Assembly: GCF_018143015.1 (NCBI RefSeq)
Contig: NC_054744.1
Span: 6,357,559-6,421,558, forward strand
Direction of reading: 5' to 3'
DNA: 64,000 bases
Source: Lytechinus variegatus
Taxonomy: Eukaryota > Echinodermata > Echinoidea > Temnopleuroida > Toxopneustidae
Positions 54,901-63,773 of this stretch are shown here, piece after piece; the stretch's first letter is position 1; every line of letters starts with the position of its first letter. The translations under genes and the position numbers were made by a program. The notes below the pieces were generated by a model. That model was not told where the DNA came from and searched no databases. It saw nothing but the letters and a program-made list of their open reading frames with translations.

Positions 54901-57389
54901 CCCGTAACACAAAGGTTAGCAATTGATAGTAAGCGTGATTTTCACAATCGATTGTACATTGTGGTCAATGAATTAAATCGTAAAAAATTGTTCTACTTTT
55001 AATGCTATGCTTTGTGTTACGGGCTCCTGGGTTCCGTGACACAAAGTTTAGCGATTAATCGTACGCCTGATTTTTACGATTAGTTGTACATTGTAGTCAA
55101 TGGAATAAAAAAATTGTAGAACAATGTTCTACGATCAATTGCTAAGCTTTGTGTGACCGGGCCCTGGATGGTGTTTTCTCAACTTTTTTCTCCGAAAAAT
55201 TGCCAGATCTGGGGTCCGTTGCAGAAAGAGTTGCGTTTAAACGCAAGTCAAAAATCAATCGCAAGTCCAAAATACGCGCCGTTGATTGGTTGAAAATCAA
55301 GTTGCGCATGATTTTTAGAGTTGCGTTTGATTGCAACTCTTTAAGCAACGGGGCCCTGACAACTTTCTTTGACTTTGATTCGTCGAGAAGCACTGTTACC
55401 ATGGTCACCCTGCTGGAAAGAACACAGTGTCACACAATCGTGTTCACATTGTAGATTTAGGGAAGATGTGAGTCACACTGTTGAAATGCTCATTTTAACA
55501 GTGTGAATATATTTTCACACTGTGGACACCTCGACAGTGCTTGACTGTTCACAGGGTGTTCACACTGTCGACTAAGTGACTATATGATTCACGCTGTTGA
55601 AATGCTCAAATTAAACAGTGTTAAGGTGATATCACATTGTGTTCCACACTGTGAACACACTGTGGCACAAACTGTGGGGCACTGTGAAATGTTGGATAAA
55701 ACAGGACTTGTAAGTTAAAACTTCAAGTCCTTTCATGAAGCGCTACTTAGTGTCCACATGGTGACTCTCTGCTTTACGCTTGGGCCACAAATCCATGAGA
55801 CCTAACTGGTATAGTTTCCATTAAAAAACAGAAATGGGGAAAGACTTACCCTGGAAGGCATTCGCCACACACTCTATTCTGTGTCGGCTGACATGGCTCG
55901 AGCTCCTGTGTATTGGTACAGGTAGCGCAAGGGGTGCAACGCTTGGAGGTGTCTAACGAAAAGAAACCCTGTTGACATGGTTGGCATGCTGCATCCCCAT
56001 TCAAGCCGTTCCCACAGTCCTGGTCATAAAACATGATTAATTAACAATTAGTGAAATAAAAATACCTTAAACAAGTTTGAAGTATCTTGGAAGGGTCACA
56101 TCCTTGACAAGTTAATATATACAGACTAGTTTGATAGTACCCAAGTTACTCTTAAAAGCTCATCAGCCACCTTGATTAGCGCCAGTTAAAACTCTAAGCT
56201 CAAGTCGCAAATTCTTTGACAGTTCATGGTGCCTTGCCCAGAACATAACATCATTGATAACAATCAAGTGCACCAGTCTCTATATTCTTTCCCTTATTAT
56301 TATGGTACCTATATAGGAACATAAGGATAACAGACAACCATCAAAGTTTTAGGCAAAGTTAAACTCGGTAATCCCATTTTAGTTCATACTAAATGAATAT
56401 GATTCATTTTTTGAAAAACATCTTTGCACGAAGACTAAAACTCAACACATTAGCCTATGTTATAAAAGGAAACTCCACTGTGTATTTGACATCCTTGGAA
56501 TGGAAGACAAAGTCCTTATTCTAAGCGGTTAATAATTCAAGGATGCAGAATCGAGTATCGAAACAATACATTTAAAGAAAAGCCCGTAGATTACTTCTAA
56601 ACCAGATCTTCCCTTCTTATACAGTTTTGGAAATATTTCACCCGATCAATGAATCAATTAATTGGAAGATTTCGCAACACTATATCGACGCTTTCTGGAA
56701 CGTAGAGAATCTATTGTCAAAAGCCCTTCATGACACAACAGCTTTTGTCGAAAACCGGTGAATCAAAACAGCAGTGTATTCCTAGGGAGCGTTTCATCAA
56801 TAGTTTCGTCCGACAAGTTGTCAAGACTTACTACTTTCCTTGATTCTGATTGGTTGAGAAGCACTGTTACTATAGCAACTGTCGGATAAAACCGGACTTG
56901 TCGGATAAAACGTCTGACAAGTCCTTTCATGAAACGCTCCCCTGGACTCTGGACAGACCACCCTTTTTTGCAATTATTCGTCAGCTCCGAATCTTAGGAA
57001 GATCTGCTGTCTCGGTTCACCAATATTTGACAAAGGCCTCTCAGCTGTCCAATGTGATTTGACGGGCACTTTCACTAGATTTACTACGTTGTAGAATCCG
57101 TCCACGTTGCAACTGCAAAAGGTCATTATCAAGGACTCAGTCTTACCCGTTAAAACAACTATAGACCATCAATTAAAGCCATTTTTCAAATTTTAGCATT
57201 GTATGGTTTGTAGTTGCTTTTTTTTCGGTGTGACCAGATTATAATTATCTTTTGTCTAGATACCTTGTTAAGTTCCTCTCCAGCCGGACACTGTGGACAC
57301 CGGATACAATAAGCCCAATCTGCACTGACATAGTAGCCATTCCCATCGCAATCGTCGGCACAAATTGGTGGGGACGGGTTGTTGCAGAA
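47418..57389 (-). CDS. TNF-receptor-superfamily protein with duplicated EDA2R/EDAR-like ectodomain (N-terminus not included)
   Basis: Nine exons, in transcript order 57264-57389, 55850-56019, 54277-54478, 53399-53518, 51942-52108, 50743-50981, 50042-50266, 49125-49194 and 47418-48531. All have GT-AG borders and matching phases, giving 2433 nt in one frame (810 residues plus stop). The ectodomain is Cys-rich: CPQCPAGEELNK, DCGNGLNGDAACQPCQQGFF, ...CGECLPG, then a Cys/Pro/acid segment. The whole set then repeats: CLTCQPGEQLNK, VCGRGKNGDAYCRPCPKGTF, ...CGECLPG. The CGxGxxGDAxCxPC and CGxCLPG patterns are those of EDA2R (XEDAR) and EDAR. A membrane helix follows (MTIFIVIVSLLAVVIIVLII) with RILWKR behind it, then about 440 cytoplasmic residues rich in Ser, Glu and Asn. 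No death domain is recognisable. AVQETD (47946-47963) fits a TRAF2-type motif. Such receptors sit in the plasma membrane and bind TNF-family ligands. Ligand and orthology are unknown; EDA2R-like is the best label. Confidence 0.88.
48532..49124 (-). other. Receptor intron, no feature
   Basis: Last intron of the receptor gene, 593 bp. Mixed AT-rich sequence without repeats that I could place. Confidence 0.5.
49125..49194 (-). CDS. Receptor exon 8 (short cytoplasmic)
   Basis: 70 bp, phase 1 to 2: VYNPTVSPISSEDGSLEFLN plus F, L. Acceptor TTTATAG, donor GTAAGT. Its frame joins both neighbours exactly. Confidence 0.75.
49413..49653. mobile_element. Fold-back MITE 'ttgttccatcccatcggg'
   Basis: Left TTGTTCCATCCCATCGGGTT and right ACCCGATGGGATGGCACAAG are inverted. 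The inner pair 'gtcgggtccagtttacccga' and 'tcgggtaaactggacccgac' makes a second strong stem. It lies in a receptor intron. Confidence 0.8.
50042..50266 (-). CDS. Receptor exon 7 (transmembrane)
   Basis: Phase 1 to 1. About ten juxtamembrane residues, helix MTIFIVIVSLLAVVIIVLII extended by VAIVF, stop-transfer RILWKR, then a Thr/Ser/Pro-rich stretch. Donor GTAAGG. Read without splicing the frame would stop at 49965. Confidence 0.82.
50743..50981 (-). CDS. Receptor exon B3 (duplicate of A3, stalk)
   Basis: One base, 79 codons, one base; phase 2 to 1. DSGACPNKCPECP, IPQCQAWCESKK, then an acidic stalk. Donor GTAAGG. Longer than A3 and ending in a different phase, as the stalk before the membrane. 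Confidence 0.82.
51225..51430. repeat. (GTA)n/(GTG)n microsatellite
   Basis: Imperfect triplet array in the same intron as the SINE and the longer (AGT)n array. Leu-, Thr- and Ser-rich frames are artefacts. Confidence 0.9.
51431..51650 (-). repeat. tRNA-derived SINE with (ATT)n tail
   Basis: On the minus strand: B box GGTTCAAATCCC (51628-51645 region), the body 'gatacccggtaggac...gctaaagccgggg', then 'gcgctttatagaaac' and an ATT-rich tail. The head beyond the B box is cut off by (AGT)n. Same family as 24870-25050. Confidence 0.7.
51674..51926. repeat. (AGT)n microsatellite
   Basis: More than 60 triplets, nearly pure from 51735 to 51840. It ends about 15 bp from the donor of receptor exon B2, so length changes could affect splicing. 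Confidence 0.95.
51942..52108 (-). CDS. Receptor exon B2 (duplicate of A2)
   Basis: 55 codons plus 2 bases, phase 0 to 2. VCGRGKNGDAYCRPCPKGTF, RCSPCRIC, ends QCGECLPG. Donor GTAAAT. A long (AGT)n array starts about 15 bp inside the following intron. Confidence 0.88.
52148..52560. mobile_element. TTAA-family fold-back MITE, partial
   Basis: 'tttaaagagatggtccaggctgg' and 'cctgaatattcattaggttggctgatgat' match 19947-20540. The right terminus is lost. Confidence 0.6.
53399..53518 (-). CDS. Receptor exon B1 (duplicate of A1)
   Basis: 40 codons, phase 0 to 0. HCEPEPPSCIDHCHDGNFFL, then DYDGLCKACLTCQPGEQLNK. Donor GTATAT. Cys spacing and the PGEQLNK end mirror exon A1. Confidence 0.85.
54277..54478 (-). 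CDS. Receptor exon A3 (linker with Cys and Pro/acid stretch)
   Basis: One base plus 67 codons, phase 2 to 0. DPNACLDRCSDLP, TPQCRDWW, then an acidic Pro-rich linker ...PAEEVPPDDLD. Donor GTAAGT. Pairs with the start of exon B3. Confidence 0.85.
54894..55167. mobile_element. Two tandem fold-back MITEs 'ccgtaacacaaag'
   Basis: CCTAGG-TCCCGTAACACAAAGG... ends '...tttgtgttacgggctcctggg', immediately followed by a second unit GTTCCGTGACACAAAG ... 'ctttgtgtgaccgggccctgg'. Borders are CCTAG, CCTGG and CCTGG. A third copy is at 59440-59604. Confidence 0.75.
55211..55357. mobile_element. Fold-back MITE 'ccgttgcagaaagagttgc' (second copy)
   Basis: Near-complete reverse-orientation copy of 30606-30754, sharing 'gttgcgtttaaacgcaagtc' and 'caagttgcgcatgattttta'. 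Confidence 0.8.
55440..55690. repeat. CACACTGTG-rich hairpin repeat
   Basis: Many copies of 'cacactgt', 'acagtgtga' and 'acactgtggac' in both orientations between 55425 and 55690, so multiple hairpins are possible. Possibly another MITE; ends are unclear. Confidence 0.5.
55850..56019 (-). CDS. Receptor exon A2 (TNFR Cys-rich repeat)
   Basis: 56 codons plus 2 bases, phase 0 to 2. Starts DCGNGLNGDAACQPCQQGFF, continues RCTPCATC and ends RVCGECLPG. Donor GTAAGT. Pairs with exon B2 at 51942-52108. Confidence 0.88.
56660..57085. mobile_element. Fold-back host element split by a GGAGCG MITE
   Basis: The inner MITE 56786-56940 starts GGAGCGTTTCATCAAT and ends TTCATGAAACGCTCC, with borders CCTAG (56781-56785) and CCTGG (56941-56945). 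Outer arms: 'cgctttctggaacgtagagaat' on the left and 'tgatttgacgggcactttca' on the right. Confidence 0.8.
57264..57389 (-). CDS. Receptor exon A1 (first Cys-rich unit)
   Basis: 42 codons, phase 0 to 0. FCNNPSPPICADDCDGNGYY, then VSADWAYCIRCPQCPAGEEL, NK. Acceptor CTCCTGCAG, donor GTATCT. Pairs with exon B1 at 53399-53518. Confidence 0.85.
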
Positions 57390-57624
57390 CTGCAGGAGAA
57401 ATTCGAGAAATAGAATATAAAAAACGGAAAGTCATTAAATGGTAAAGGGCAAGAACAACACTTTTTTATGAAAAAAAAAGAGGATGAAAAAAAATTCAGC
57501 TGTGTCAGATATTGTTGACTGTTCCAATTATAAAGATAATACTATACACGCACATTGGTCACTCTCCACAATAGGGAGTTTTTGCTCATCTACGCGGAAT
57601 GAATCCTAAAACGCAGCAAATGCA

Positions 57625-58113
57625 TTGGAAATGCAAGTCAAATCAAAATGAAGTCTTTGTCGAGGGTCGGTGATTCGGAAGTTCCGGCTGACGTTTCAGA
57701 GCTGACGAAAAATCGTATATAGTTGTTTATGTTGTTTATCCAGAGTCACCAATGAAACTGCGGCTTCCATTTTCCGACCCTTATTATTATTATCATTATT
57801 ATTATTATTATGAATATCAATATTATTAGCATTATTATTGTTGTTGCTGTTGTTGTTGTTGTTGATAATAATTTTATTATTATTATTATGATATTTGTTT
57901 GGCATCACCTGTTTCTGGGAGGCGGAAAGCAAACTAAATCACTATGACCAGCAGGTCTCTCCTCCCGATATAACTGGGGAGCGTTACATGAAAGGATTGT
58001 CAAACGTTTTATCCGACAGTTACTATGGTAACAGTGACTCTCAGCCAATCATTATCAAGGAAAGTTGTAACACCTGACAACTTGTCGGACGAAAATATTG
58101 ATGAAACGCTCTC
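57625..58113. mobile_element. Host-family half element, ATT/GTT microsatellite and GGAGCG MITE
   Basis: 57625-57775 holds one arm of the 'gtcgaaaatcggtga' family. 57780-57900 is (ATT)n/(GTT)n. 57968-58113 is a GGAGCGTTACATG...ATGAAACGCTC MITE in reverse orientation to that at 56786. Confidence 0.65.
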
Positions 58114-59149
58114 CTGATCGGGGGAGTGCAAATGGACCACTTCCCCGGCGTTTTCCCCTACACTTATACGAATTGTGCAGTGGGTTCTTAACGTGCAAAG
58201 GTGGTGACTCTCCTCTACACGGGGCCTCCACTTAACATCCTATCAGAGGGACGGGGTGTTTTCCACTGTATGCATCTATAGAACAGGGGAGAGACGTTTA
58301 CACATCACAACGCAGGCTTCAGTTATCCGCCTTGGATGGAATCTAGCCCCGACATTTTGGTTCGACGGGTAGGCGCTTTACCGACCTAATTTAATTGTCA
58401 TGAAGGACAATTGACAACATAGGTTCTCTACCAATGACATAACCGGAGGGCGAAACAAAAAAACGACATAATAGTTATGGGTTCATTAAATTTCAGAGTA
58501 ACATTTTAGAACCATTCTTGATATTTACATAAAATAGTACGATTTAAAACATCATATACATGCAAGGTCTTCCCCATTTTGACGCAAAAGACAATTAATC
58601 CAACATGTTGTCGAACATCCCCCACCTCTATTTTACTGTCCATAGTTTCGTCAAACAACTAAGGTGTCATATGAAAAACTTTCCTGTTCAAGATCATACC
58701 ATTTATGTGAGATCATGAGAATAGTTTTTAATACAGGAGCAAAAACCGAGAATTCTGATTTTTCAATGGTTTCTTCCTTATCCTGATTGCCAACGAAGAA
58801 AACAACTTTTTTGTAATGAACACCGGCATGACCGGGGGCGGAAATCTCTCCAAAAAGGTAGGGGGACAGGGGTTATCAAAAAGGTTATCACCCCAAATTT
58901 AAGGTCATTTCGACCAAAAATACATGTTTTATTTCGATTTTGAATGATGTATTTCATACCATCATAAAAGACCAAAAATAGTAGGGGGACATTTTGATAT
59001 TGTGTCCCCCTACCTTTTTTAATAGGGGGACACGTCCCCCTGTCCGCCTGTAATTCAGCCCATGATGAACACTAAAGATGCAATACCCCCAGACAATAGG
59101 TTTTGATATTGAAATTGACTGCAAAATGATTTAATTGTATTCTCACAAC
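58114..59149. other. Decayed repeats, no gene
   Basis: 58300-58390 reads on the minus strand like a worn SINE head ('ggtcggtaaagcgcctaccc'). 58835-59055 has 'aggtagggggaca' and 'tgtccccctacct' inverted pairs. No gene. Confidence 0.4.
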
Positions 59150-59360
59150 ACGAATCTTTTCTGTTCCTTCACGCAACTGTGATTTCCAAATAAAAGATTA
59201 TTCCGTGTGAAGGGAAATTTCAACAGTGGAATACTCTGGGAATGTTTTACAGACCGAGAAGTATGAACATATTCAACAGACCCGCACCATCCCCTCATAT
59301 TACACAGCAGCGGGACCACATAAATTATAACTCTTAAAAAAAATGTGATGGAGAAGAGAT
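59150..59360 (-). repeat. Empty-site copy of the 25.1-25.5 kb repeat
   Basis: The reverse complement runs 'aatctcttctcc...cccgctgctgtgtaa...cgggtctgttgaatatgttcatacttctcggtctgtaaaacattccc', continuous where the 25-kb copy holds LINE sequence. Confidence 0.75.
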
Positions 59361-59439
59361 TGTAAGAGTGTAGGAGCTGTAGGGGCGAAAAGGGCAAAAA
59401 GAAGGCAGGGATAAAGACAGATAAAGAAAGTTATTAAAA

Positions 59440-59604
59440 CCTGGGCTCCGTAACACAAAGATTAGCGAACAATCGCTAAATGAACTGACCAATCGAGATC
59501 AATGTTACAGGCCCCATTTGGTTTAAAATACTGACCAGGGACCAATCAGTGCTGTTCTTTCACATATTAAATCCATCGCAAATCTTTGTGTTACGGAGCC
59601 CAGG
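59440..59604. mobile_element. Fold-back MITE 'ccgtaacacaaag' flanked by CCTGG/CCAGG
   Basis: GCTCCGTAACACAAAGATTAGCGA and TCGCAAATCTTTGTGTTACGGAGC are inverted, with borders CCTGG (59440-59444) and CCAGG (59600-59604). The tandem pair at 54894 is related. Confidence 0.8.
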
Positions 59605-60047
59605 AATTAAAGCATGAATCACGACGTTAATACTCGACCAAGGGCCACCCCACTCACCCCCCCCCCCTTTGAATATGTAGATCTGCAACTGTCACATGAT
59701 AATATAGGCGATGATTTCGTGAGATATTTTGTCCATCGAGGAGGGGGGGGGGGAGGAACAAACATTTCCTATAGACTCTTGTACAGAATTTGAAAATCTA
59801 GGGGAGGGGCACCCCCCCCCCTTTCTCACGACCAGCGCTAATGGACCCACAATAAGCATTTCCCCGCACCCAAAGATTGTGCGGCAAGGCGTGAAATATG
59901 ACAAATGTTCTTTTCATGCATTCACGCACCTCTGCTGATTGGAAATGAGGAAGTGAAATATCATTAATATTTCACAATTATGCTTACATACATGATTAAT
60001 AGCATAATTGAATGTAGCCGAATTCGTGATGAGAAGAATTATACACA

Positions 60048-60284
60048 CACTGCAATAACTCCGGTATTGATTTAATACCAGACCGGAATCTATATATGTC
60101 CACACCAGAGAAGTATTGAAACAACACCAGTTCGGAATCAAACCGATGATGTTTTAATACTAATTGGTGTAGTATAAACATCTGGTGTTAGACCAAAACC
60201 AAACTGGTGTGTTTAACACTTCTATGGTGTGGACATTTATAGATTCCAGGCTGGTGTTAAATCAACACCGGAGTTTTTTCAGTG
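60048..60284. mobile_element. AACACC-type fold-back MITE
   Basis: 'cactgcaataactccgg' and 'ccggagttttttcagtg' are inverted ends, with 'tctatatatgtccacaccag' and its complement inside. Related to, but diverged from, 39781-40021. Confidence 0.75.
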
Positions 60285-60403
60285 CATGAAAATTGAACTC
60301 ATATCCTGTCATAGACCAAAGAGTGTATAGGATACACTTTTTCATAAACAGGTTGGAAAATATTAGGAATTGACTGTATATACAAAATAACCATGTTGTT
60401 CAC

Positions 60404-60511
60404 TCGATCCTGACCATTCAGAAATTGGATTGATTGGAGCAATACTGTAAAAAAAAGTAGTAGTTTACGTCTTGATGGTGATGTGACTGATATCCAAAGT
60501 GACTGTGGCAT
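60404..60511 (-). CDS. Candidate first exon (signal peptide) of the TNF-receptor gene
   Basis: ATG 60511 (context gcagcATGC, A at -3) starts 36 codons: MPQSLWISVTSPSRRKLLLF then FTVLLQSIQFLNGQDR. This looks like a signal peptide with an extended n-region and a cut after LNG. The following GTGAAC would be a weak donor in phase 0, which matches the phase 0 acceptor of exon A1 at 57389. There is no other support, and other upstream exons may lie outside the window. EDA2R in mammals lacks a signal peptide, so absence would also be possible. Confidence 0.3.
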
Positions 60512-60559
60512 GCTGCATTTTCCGTCATATAATGTCCCACATTTTATGCTCCCTCGCCC

Positions 60560-60680
60560 CTTCCCTCCCGCTCTTTCTGTCTGTCATCTTATTATCAATC
60601 TATTTGTCCATCTATCTACCTATCTTTCTATCAATCTTTCTATCAGCCTCTCTCCCTGCCCACTTCCCTCGACATCCCTG
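60560..60680. repeat. TCTA/CTTT pyrimidine-rich repeat
   Basis: 'catctatctacctatctttctatcaatc' type low-complexity sequence. Open frames here are artefacts. Confidence 0.7.
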
Positions 60681-60733
60681 TCCTTTCCTCTCTCGTATTT
60701 TCTTCATAAACATCACTCGCTTTCCTCACCCAC

Positions 60734-60818
60734 AAATTACGCGAAACTTCTCGCAGCATCATGATGTAAAGGGAAATTCCCTTTTCATCATAATGCTGCG
60801 AGAAGTTTCGCGTAATTT
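60734..60818. repeat. 85-bp near-perfect palindrome
   Basis: The left arm 'aaattacgcgaaacttctcg' with 'cagcatcatgatg' is matched by 'catcataatgctg' with 'cgagaagtttcgcgtaattt'. About 42 bp per arm with only two mismatches and essentially no loop. It is followed by C17 at 60832. Confidence 0.9.
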
Positions 60819-60849
60819 GAAATTTACTTGACCCCCCCCCCCCCCCCCA

Positions 60850-62287
60850 CCTTCTTCACGACCTCTTTATTACCTTCCTCAACAACTTTACAAAATTTTG
60901 GTGGAAATGACATGGATCTTTAATGTAAATATGCAGCATTCATTGTAATTTTTTTATTGCATTTAAATGTCAAAGATATGGGGTAATTATCCGAGATACT
61001 ACGCATCGTTTACAGACATCGGAGGGCTATTTAGTAAGGGATATGTAGCCGAGTATAGGCCAGTAAAGATACTTTCTTCATCTGTTTATAACATTCTGCA
61101 TTAAACTAGACAAATGTGCTAAAACTTGTCACGGTAGACTTGATATCTTGATCATTTCGTCCTAACAGTACCCCACACATTTCTTGATTTCATCATGATA
61201 TACCTGACATTCAATTCGGCGAAAATCAAAGTTTCAAATGAAGTACGAGCACAATCATGCATTACATGAACTGATGAACATATAATTTGTGCAAAATATG
61301 GCCTCCTGCTGGTACCATAGTAACTCTGGACAAAGTTTGATGAAACTTGCAAAAACTTCATATGGTTGCCATAACATAATATGGTTGCTATACGTCCGTG
61401 ATATATTCCTTCTAATTACACTCTAAACAATTTACTCAATATATGGTAAATTTGGTACATGACATGCTTTGTGGGTAAAATGATAACGAGGTGATTTTTT
61501 TTTATATGCTGATGGCTTCAATTCGTTTAGGTTTTATTAATGATTTTTTGTGTATTTGGAAAATCTCTCTTTTATGTTTTTATTTGACACTGAAAAAAAA
61601 TCAATATGTTGAATTTACTGTAGAAGTTTCTTCTTGATGCATGTAATTATCATCAATGTTATTTATTATTATGTAGTGAAAGATGTCTGACTTTGTGTTT
61701 TATTGAAACATTAATGAAAAATATTATGTTAAATTTATGAGTTGTCAAGGTATTTGTAAAGACATCAAAGTTCTATATATTCTATTTGAGAGAGAAATTA
61801 TATGAATCGCAACTCTCTAAATTTCAATCCTTTATTCAATTGAATACGCTAAAATATTTGATAACAAGCTCGTAGCAAGGGGGAGGGAACTCGGAGGTTA
61901 GATCGAACCTCCCCCTAAAAAATCCAAAGCAATAAAAAATGGAGGGAAGGAAACAAATTTTCGAGGACGAATTTTGTGCAATAGTTTCACTTTTCAATTT
62001 TTACAAGAACCTTTTTGATTTTTTTTTTGCTTGTCAAATTCATTGGCGAGGAAATGTTAAACAATTACTACAAAATTAATCCTCAATTCAGAAATCATGT
62101 TTTATTTTTTGCTCGCTCACATCATTTCTTGTAATTTTTTTAAATAAAAAAATGAATAGTGAACCGTGCATATAAAAAAACTCATTTACAAAATTTCACT
62201 GACAAAACCTCACTCTCTCGATACTTATGCCTCTTTACTGAACCACATGATCAAACGTTATGTATTGAATTACAGTATTAACTGCAT
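60850..62287. other. Intergenic, no gene seen
   Basis: AT-rich. 61860-61980 has 'gggggagggaactcgg...cctccccctaaa', a G/C-run repeat remnant. No reliable frames. Confidence 0.4.
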
Positions 62288-62497
62288 ACGCGGCAGAAGC
62301 GGGGGGGGGGGGACTAAATTTTTTAGTTGATAACCTTTTTATTTTTTGCTTGCTTGCTTGTCTAAAATTATTGGTGATCCCTCCCTGAAATCCTTTTTTT
62401 CCTGCGCCCCCTAAAACTTTATGTTCATAACCTTTTTTTTTGGCTTTTTACAATTTTGGTGGTCCCGCCCCCTGAAATTGTTGGCTTCCGCCGCCAA
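62288..62497. mobile_element. MITE with GGCGGCGGAAGC-type ends
   Basis: Left 'cggcagaagcggggg' and right 'ggcttccgccgccaa'. The interior 'ttttttgcttgcttgtc' and 'ggtccc' tracts match 37677-37895. The left end is diverged. Confidence 0.55.
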
Positions 62498-62739
62498 TGA
62501 TTAACTGCAATGATATACATATAATTAATAATATGCTTACCCTTCCTCTGCTTAATACATGGGGAAGCGCATCCGATAAGATGAATAGAAACACTAGTTT
62601 TAGAATCCCTCTATCCATTCTTCAAGCTGTGATGATAGCAGATCATGGTGGAAAATCTAAGAGGAAAACCAAAAAAGATAAGTCAATATAACAAAAGTGC
62701 TATAGTACAAATAATTGTGTGCAAACATGTCACATTTTC

Positions 62740-63332
62740 TTAAACGGGTACTCTGGACTGAAAGTATTTTCTATCTAAATAGATATAGTAAAATTCACAA
62801 AGCATAATGCTGAAAATTCATCGAAATCTGAATACGAATAATGAAGTTATTGAATTTTAAAGTTTAGCAATATTTTGTGAAAACAGTTATGTGCATGTCG
62901 CCATGAATATTCATTATAGGTGGGCTGATGATGTCACATCCCCACTGTCCCTTTCCTAACATGAAATCATGTTGTTTCCTTTTTCATGTGTGAATGATAA
63001 TGTCTCACCTATAATGAAATAAGTTGTAGCAATGGATATCTGATGCACTAAATCAGTTGTCAATGTATTATATTTGTTTATGTTCTTGTGAACCTAATAT
63101 ATTTTATTAAAAAAAACCAAGTGGGGATACGTGCATCATAATCACTTTGCTCATTGAATATTCATGAAGATAAACCTAAAACTGTTTCACCGGAATAATG
63201 TAAATCTTTAAATTACCATAGCTTTGTTATTCTTCGTCCGATTTCGATCAACATTTTCAGTGTTTTGTTTGTTCGTTTTTTCTTTATCTGTTCAAATCAT
63301 ATTATTTCCAGCCTGGAGTACCCCTTTAACAT
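62740..63332. mobile_element. Fold-back MITE with TTAA ends (third copy)
   Basis: TTAAACGGGTACTCTGGACTG and CAGCCTGGAGTACCCCTTTAA. The interior has 'gccatgaatattcattatagg', as in 19947-20540. Confidence 0.7.
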
Positions 63333-63354
63333 GAACGATAAACTTATCGTTCGT

Positions 63355-63640
63355 ACCGATAGTCATATTTCATGATTATGAGTATGATTTCGATTATGAT
63401 CATGATCATAATTTTGGTTAAAATTGTGATTGTCATTATCGTAATGATTATGATTATGACATATGGTTATGATTGTAATCGTAATCATGATTAAGATTAT
63501 GATCATAATTATAGTTCTGCATGGTTATGCTGATGATTATGATAATGATGACGATGATGATAATGGTTATGATTATGATTAGGACTATAAATATTATTAT
63601 GATTATGACTATGATTTTCATTAATGTTATGATTATAAGA
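63355..63640. repeat. ATGATTATG-rich simple repeat
   Basis: Degenerate 'gattatgatcat' repeats over almost 300 bp. No coding meaning. Confidence 0.85.
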
Positions 63641-63773
63641 GAAAAATATTAATTTGCCGTGAAGATCTCTTTATTCTCTAAACAATTTATCAACAATTGA
63701 ATACATGGACTGACCATGCAGATTTATGATATAATCAGTGGTTAAAAAACAACACCAAATTCAAGAGCTCCTG

